Part shown: positions 16,840 to 20,147 of the stretch, piece after piece
Layout of the letters: every line of letters starts with the position of its first letter
Position numbering within the stretch: the stretch's first letter is position 1
Assembly: GCA_030849075.1 (NCBI GenBank)
Contig: JASAOO010003066.1
Coordinates: 1-20,147 of the forward strand
DNA from: Zelonia costaricensis
Lineage: Eukaryota; Euglenozoa; Kinetoplastea; Trypanosomatida; Trypanosomatidae
Length of the DNA stretch: 20,147 nt
Direction of reading: 5' to 3'
Notes under the pieces: generated by a model
Told to the model about the DNA's origin: nothing
The model's input: only the letters and a program-made list of their open reading frames with translations
Database searches by the model: none
Translations under genes and position numbers: made by a program

Positions 16840-17270
16840 CCAAGCCTGGCCTCCCCAGGGTGATCCCAACCCTCGCCCGTGATGCTTGCCGCAACGCCCG
16901 TTTTCCCGGCACGGTTTCCTAATTAAGTGCTTCGACGTGCGACGCGCCAAGCACCCGACACACTCGCCCCCGTGCCTCGGCACAAGGCGTCGCTTGCTAC
17001 CGGGCTGTCACTATCCGCCCTACCCTCATACTTACTCTGCAGAGAGTTGATGGCCAGCCTGGTCTGCTTGTGAAGCGGGGAGTCGAGTGTCTTGTCCGTG
17101 CATGCACTGCTATCCAAACCAAGCAGTTGTGTATTCCTGTGCGTTTTCTTTTTTGTTGTTGTTTTCAAATGTGCCTACATGCGTGCGCGCAATAGATTCG
17201 GTGGTTTGATATGAGGACACATTATCTCGGTGCTCCAAGCGCCAAGATGAGGAAACCAGAAAAAAAAAGA
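16840..17270. other. Non-repetitive island in the gene-free region, possible degenerate retroposon
   Basis: Unlike its surroundings this stretch is of normal complexity, without dinucleotide runs, and is balanced in purines and pyrimidines. A long T-rich run with TTG units lies at about 17147-17166 and an A9 run at about 17260-17269. No protein frame with an ATG spans it. Leishmania intergenic regions often carry SIDER retroposon remnants of about 0.5 kb, and this is a candidate by size and setting only. It could equally be a conserved UTR element or a remnant gene. Confidence 0.3.
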
Positions 17271-19600
17271 GAGGACAGTGCTGATGAGTGGTGACGTCGT
17301 CACCGCCGTGGTCTTGCCTATCACCGCACACACGAATACACAAACACACACACACAAGAAAAAACAGAGTCGGAGTGGACCAAGGCAAAAGACTATGTCA
17401 TCCGACTCAACTCTCCCTCGATGTGGTTGTCCTTCTCTTCTCCCCTTTTTTCTCGCTTGTGTGGTGCTGCCACTGCGTGCGGTGCGAGTAGGGGGGTGAG
17501 GCATGGGTGGCGACCGCAACCAGACTTCAACATGGCGGAGTCCAAACGTTGAAGAGGCTGGAGGGGGGAGGGGGGGGGGGGTGGAGGACCATCGACAAGG
17601 GCAACACACATATATCTATCACACACACACACACACACAGAGGGAAGCCGGAGAGCGGCGAGCGGGATGAGCCTTCGAGATGCAGTTGGGGCAAGCAGGC
17701 TGGGGAAGGACTCAGTGAGAAGACGCGAGAGGGGGTGGGGATGCGCCCGTCGATGCCGGCGTGCGCCAGCCGCAGACGGCGCTCTTCGGTGGTGGGGGTG
17801 GGGTGTAGGGGTGGTGCTTCTTGTTCTACTCGTGTTTTGGGGGGTCGGAGGCCGCGGGCTCGCATGTGCACGTCAAACACGGTGAGACGGAGTGAAGGAA
17901 GGAGTGGAGCGGAGTGGTGGTGGGGGGGGTGGGGTGGGTGACAGCCTGCATCGTGCGGGCTGTTCAGCCGTTTCTCCCGCTTCCCCTAAACGAAAGAAAA
18001 ACGGAAAAAAAAAAAACGAAAATGGCAAAGGCGACACCACAACGGAGAAGAAGGACGCACGGTCACGAAGCTAGCTACAAAGAAAAGGAGGAAGCGCACA
18101 CATAAGCAACTCACTTTCACACAAGCGTACTGGCGCATACAAACATACATACATATACGCACACATACGCACACTGTCGCACAAACACAATGCAGATGCA
18201 CACCCGTCGGGCACTGCACATATACGTCGACGTGAGCGCGCAAGAGGGGAGGGCGGCATAAGAAACCGAAGAGGAGGAAGAGCAGCCAATAAAGGGAAAA
18301 ATGTGTTTGCTTTGCTGGAGCAGAGAAAAAAAGCGAAGAGACGCGGCACTCAGGACGAAGCAAGCAAGGGATCGAAGACGAGGTGCATGTGCCTCGCCAC
18401 TCTGTGTGTGTGTGTGTGTGGGGGGGGCCTCTGTGTATCGACACGCGCCACGCAGCCACACGGTTTTCGCGCACGGCGCTCTCGCGGACACTGCGCGGCG
18501 GCGTAGGCGCGTTCCAGGTTTAAACCGCGTGAACGAGGGCAAAGCGGGAGGGGGCGGGGGGGATGAGAGGAGGAGGAGGGACCGCAGGTGAAGGACCTCG
18601 CCGAAACGTACGAGAGACATACGCGCACATCGACATGACGGCCACGATGGCACGAGAGAAAAGGGAGGGGGTGAGACGGCGGGCAACTGTGTAAGGACAC
18701 TCTATGGAGCAACAGCAAAAGAAACGGCATGAGATCACACACACACACACACAAACACGGGAAGAACACGACGACGGAGATCAAAGGGGGACAGGGAGTT
18801 GAAGAAGAAGAAAGACAGAGCTCAAAAACAAAGGAGCTGAGCGAGATGGCGCCACGGAGCGGGAGATTGGGGGGAGGGCAGTGGTCGCAAAGGGGGTCCA
18901 GTAGAGGGAGCCGTGAAGCAGAAGAGAAAAAACCCTGATCAGACCACCTGGGAATTCCTCCAGGCAGCAGTCCTCGACACACACACACACAGGCACACAC
19001 GCAAACACAGACTTGCGCGGGCATATTGGACCAGCGCCAAGACACAAAGACGCACACACGGGTACCAGGGAGTGAGAAGGTACTGCGAAGAGGACCAAGC
19101 GGGCAAGTCGGAGATGGTAGTGCGAGGTTTACAAAGGGGAAAAAATGGAGAGGGAGGACAGGACATCCACAGCACGCGCGAGCGTGCTGTATTGATATGC
19201 GCTTTCAGCATGCAAAGCTCCCTCCGACGCTCGCACATATCTTGGTAACAGAGAAAACTCAGAAATAGGCGCAGCAGCACGCCACTAGCAACGCACACCG
19301 CACGGGCTTGGGTGTATACTTTGCAAGAAGCGCGGGCGGCGGCGTGTAGCGCGTAAGCGAGGCGTGCGAGCAGGAGTGGGGCCGCTGTCTAGGCCTGACG
19401 CATTGTGGTGGCAAACGAAAAAAGAAAGGACAAGAAGAAGACAAGGAAGAGAAGGAGGGAGAAGACAAGGGAGTGTGACACCTCGAACCCGCCCGCACAC
19501 ACGTACATACAAAAGAGCAGGCGTAAAGAGGAACCAGAAATGGGGAACAGGCACGCGGAAGAAAAGGGGGGTTAAACCGGACGGGGTGTGCGGAGACTCT

Positions 19601-19603
<3 letters not shown>

Positions 19604-19670
<67 letters not shown>
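19604..19670. repeat. CA microsatellite (33.5 units)
   Basis: Longest simple repeat in the window: 67 bases of uninterrupted CA, followed by CACAACACAG. In a minus-strand transcript it reads as UG repeats. Confidence 0.97.
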
Positions 19671-19671
<1 letters not shown>

Positions 19672-20147
19672 ACAACACAGCGAACAGAGGGGAGGAGGAG
19701 GAGGAGGGAGAGGCAGCGACACGCAGACACCGAGAAGAGAGAGAACGAACCAGCGCACACGAGAACGGCAGCAAAGAGAATTTAAGAAAAAAAAACAAAA
19801 AACAGGAAGATGCGAAGCAAGGTGAAACACAGTATGCGTGCACGCGCCAAACGACACAGCGAAAAAATAAAACAGGAACAAGAAGACACAGCCACAATCA
19901 TACACACACACACACACACACACTCGAATGTACATGCGAACGGGCACGTGTACATACGCACACATCCGTTCACACGCGCTACAGTCACACACGCACGCGC
20001 ACGTGCCTAGGATATGCGTCCCGAGGAGGACGGGACAGACAGGGGGGGAGGGAGGGAGAGGGTGGGGACAGAAGGACCTCAGCTGGAGTGTGGCCAACAG
20101 CAGCGGGTTGGAGGGGAGGGGAGGGGGGGAGACCTCGGCTTCTTCCC

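Larger units (their letters stand above)
15752..20147. other. Long gene-free region upstream of the EDC4-like gene
   Basis: About 4.4 kb without a credible protein gene on either strand. Open frames translate to simple repeats or to Ser/Pro/Leu-rich low complexity without ATG starts in good context. Most of 16400-19900 is purine-rich on the plus strand, that is pyrimidine-rich in the minus-strand transcript, as in the other intergenic regions. CA or GT repeats lie at about 15808-15828, 15861-15905, 16723-16737, 17620-17639, 18402-18420, 18736-18752, 18978-18992, 19604-19670 and 19900-19922. I looked for tRNA A/B boxes and saw no convincing pair. It is probably the 3' UTR and spacer of a gene to the right plus the leader of the EDC4-like gene. 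Confidence 0.65.

Noticed and set aside
16923..17168. An 81-codon minus-strand frame of more protein-like composition inside the complex island
   Set aside because: It starts with TTG rather than ATG, is short, and I recognise no motif; noted only as part of the island.
18350..19057. A 235-codon minus-strand open frame
   Set aside because: Low-complexity Ser/Pro/Leu composition from pyrimidine-rich spacer; no domain and no supported start.
19475..19500. A TCGAACC string resembling the reverse of a tRNA B box
   Set aside because: The bases following the TTCGA core on the minus strand do not fit a B box, and no cloverleaf or A box could be formed around it.
19285..20097. A 270-codon minus-strand open frame rich in Cys and Val
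   Set aside because: It is produced by the CA/GT microsatellites read as CVCV repeats and has no recognisable domain.

Overview
The window looks like a piece of a trypanosomatid nuclear chromosome, most likely Leishmania or a close relative (Leishmaniinae). Three long intronless genes lie head to tail on the minus strand. Their codons are GC-rich. They are separated by 2-4 kb of low-complexity DNA rich in CA/GT dinucleotides, homopurine runs and poly-A/poly-G stretches. Polypyrimidine tracts followed by AG lie upstream of each gene on the sense strand, as expected for spliced-leader trans-splicing of a polycistronic RNA. The species cannot be fixed from the sequence alone.

Layout in transcription order, right to left. 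Positions 20147-15752 form a 4.4 kb region with no convincing gene: flanking/UTR DNA with a 67-nt CA microsatellite at 19604-19670 and a non-repetitive island near 16840-17270. Positions 15751-13130 encode an 873-residue protein with an N-terminal WD40-like propeller, an Ala/Pro/Thr-rich linker and a helical/coiled-coil C-terminus. This is the architecture of Ge-1/EDC4 mRNA-decapping scaffolds. Positions 13129-10965 are intergenic. Positions 10964-5388 encode a family A DNA polymerase of 1858 residues with intact motifs A and B, best matching kinetoplast (mitochondrial) DNA polymerase IC. Positions 5387-3248 are intergenic. Positions 3247-1235 encode a 670-residue eukaryotic-type glutathione synthetase, the second step of glutathione and hence trypanothione synthesis. 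Positions 1234-1 are downstream flank.

The three products work in different processes: mRNA turnover, kinetoplast DNA replication and thiol metabolism. Shared transcription therefore implies no shared pathway, which is normal for trypanosomatid gene arrays. From memory, a glutathione synthetase gene also neighbours POLIC in Trypanosoma brucei, and this supports the POLIC assignment.

I did not find a clearly new system. The most notable observations are long stretches upstream of all three genes with no ATG on the sense strand (about 1.27 kb upstream of two of them), a hydrophobic C-terminal tail on glutathione synthetase that looks like a membrane anchor, an AT-hook-like motif in the kinetoplast polymerase, and a Ge-1-like protein in a lineage that uses a non-canonical decapping enzyme.
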